Of a stretch of DNA of 64,000 nucleotides, positions 63,886 through 64,000 are shown one piece after another (position 1 is the stretch's first letter; every line of letters begins with the position of its first letter). The notes below the pieces were generated by a model. That model was not told the DNA's origin, ran no database searches, and saw only the letters and a program-made list of their open reading frames with translations. The position numbers and the translations under genes were made by a program. Source of the stretch: JBAXGW01 sp037139195 (GTDB lineage: Bacteria; Bacteroidota; Bacteroidia; Bacteroidales; JAHJDW01); the NCBI GenBank assembly GCA_037139195.1, contig JBAXGW010000015.1, forward strand, positions 6,644-70,643, given 5' to 3'.

Positions 63886-63922
63886 GAGCGTAAAATCTTC
63901 TTTTAATGATTATTTTACGCTC
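63886..63922 (-). terminator. Terminator of a gene right of the window
   Basis: 11-bp arms GAGCGTAAAAT (63886-63896) and ATTTTACGCTC (63912-63922), followed on the minus strand by a T run. The gene it serves lies beyond the right edge. Confidence 0.75.
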
Positions 63923-64000
63923 AGTTTTGAATTTTTTGGATTTATATTCACTATTGTCCGATAAAATATTATTAAACAAAAACTTAAAAGATTTCTCACT

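Overview
The window is an AT-rich stretch of a Bacteroidota chromosome, most like an uncultured member of the Bacteroidia. The evidence is type IX secretion (T9SS) sorting domains on several exported proteins, a T9SS plug-type protein, a TonB-dependent receptor with a carboxypeptidase-like N-terminus, a Bacteroidota gene order (mannosyltransferase - dihydroorotase - DUF4296), and -7 boxes of the Bacteroidota form TAnnTTTG in front of many genes. No tRNA, rRNA, prophage or CRISPR array was seen. The one stable RNA gene is RNase P RNA at the right end.

Layout, left to right. 1-4664 (minus): an ECF sigma factor, an overlapping membrane protein that looks like its anti-sigma partner but ends in a T9SS type B domain, and a very large repeat adhesin that runs off the left edge and is easily missed because its 3' end lies outside the window. 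4854-5573: LutA-like Fe-S protein. 5738-6424: HAD phosphatase. 6446-11366 (minus): five-gene operon rsfS-ftsH-LUD-cdsA-psd. 11445-14756: acyltransferase plus a membrane protein fused to a DUF4091 domain. 14840-19671: cyclophilin, then a T9SS-exported subtilase with Asp-box repeats, converging on a perfect 42-nt palindromic terminator. 19784-22242: mannosyltransferase, dihydroorotase, DUF4296 lipoprotein. 22349-28392: a lamin-tail protein, a TonB-dependent receptor and a secreted endonuclease I, plausibly a nucleic-acid scavenging locus. 28542-31907: mfd. 32014-34151: unknown membrane protein and T9SS plug-type protein.

The most unusual part is 34286-42892. It carries nqrA and nqrB without nqrCDEF, then a small lipoprotein, then a heterodisulfide-reductase-like cluster: HdrC1, HdrB, HdrA, HdrC2 and a protein fusing a cytochrome-b-like membrane domain to an HdrD/DsrK-like module. 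The order resembles sHdr/Qmo/DsrMK-type systems but matches none exactly. The NqrB flavin-attachment motif is degenerate, and palindromic repeats sit in two of the cluster's gaps.

42971-57201 is mainly housekeeping: thioesterase, TraB/GumN protein, RNA methyltransferase, rpsF-rpsR-rplI, dnaX, an M16 peptidase, birA, pyrE and a Nudix hydrolase. It is interrupted by a 222-bp MITE-like element after the M16 gene. 57315-57952 is a single-gene Y1 (HUH) transposase flanked by mirror-image hairpins. 58110-63168 is a translationally coupled pair: a 1,132-residue TPR protein and a 555-residue outer-membrane barrel-like protein. rnpB closes the window at 63447-63817.
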